From positions 1,310 through 7,159 of the forward strand of contig DAXY01000094.1 in NCBI GenBank assembly GCA_002506645.1: a stretch of DNA of 5,850 bases, given 5' to 3'. The notes beneath the pieces are model-generated. The model ran no database searches. It worked only from the letters and a program-made list of their open reading frames with translations, and was not told where the DNA came from. The number at the start of each line of letters is the position of its first letter. Position 1 is the stretch's first letter. The position numbers and the translations under genes were made by a program. This document shows, piece by piece, positions 5,805 through 5,850 of this stretch. The DNA is from Vulcanisaeta distributa. Its GTDB lineage: Archaea; Thermoproteota; Thermoprotei; Thermoproteales; Thermocladiaceae.

Positions 5805-5850
5805 AACGTAACCCAAATTCAGTGATTTAGGTTATTATGTTTCCTTGTTC

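Noticed and set aside
5837..5850. An ATG at 5837 that might begin a new plus-strand gene.
   Set aside because: Only four codons are visible, and there is no TATA-like box about 25 bp upstream; the T-rich tract is too far away.

Overview
The window looks like part of the chromosome of a thermophilic crenarchaeon, most likely of the Thermoproteales (Vulcanisaeta/Caldivirga-like). The grounds are inferential. Four of the six genes have an archaeal TATA-like box centred about 25-26 bp before the best start codon, which implies leaderless mRNAs. Two of the six use GTG starts, arginine is mostly AGG, and the families present (DUF89 phosphatase-like, eIF2B-like, YkgJ) are common in archaea. There are no rRNA, tRNA, CRISPR or mobile-element signals. 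Codon use is similar across all six genes, so nothing stands out as recently transferred.

Left half (14-3086, minus strand). Reading along the minus strand from right to left, the order is a DUF89/ARMT1-like metal-dependent phosphatase, a 213-bp AT-rich spacer, a GltD-like FAD/NAD(P) oxidoreductase without the usual N-terminal Fe-S domain, and a fumarylacetoacetate hydrolase (FAH) superfamily enzyme. Each has its own TATA-like box. The FAH gene follows the GltD-like gene closely enough that read-through is also possible.

Right half (3212-5763, plus strand). An eIF2B/ribose-1,5-bisphosphate isomerase-like protein is followed after 2 bp by a small YkgJ-type CxxCxxCC protein; these two form an operon. 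A DegT/DnrJ/EryC1/StrS-type PLP aminotransferase follows with its own promoter directly behind the YkgJ stop codon. A T-rich stretch after it probably ends transcription.

The most interesting point is the divergent pair around 3087-3211. A DUF89 phosphatase faces an eIF2B-like protein in which the catalytic cysteine of genuine ribose-1,5-bisphosphate isomerases appears to be serine, while the catalytic aspartate is kept. Their shared promoter region carries three copies of AGTAATT, one inside a perfect 10-bp palindrome. This could be a small sugar-phosphate or nucleotide-linked module, but that is inference. No defence system or other clearly undescribed machinery is visible, and most of the window is ordinary metabolic sequence.
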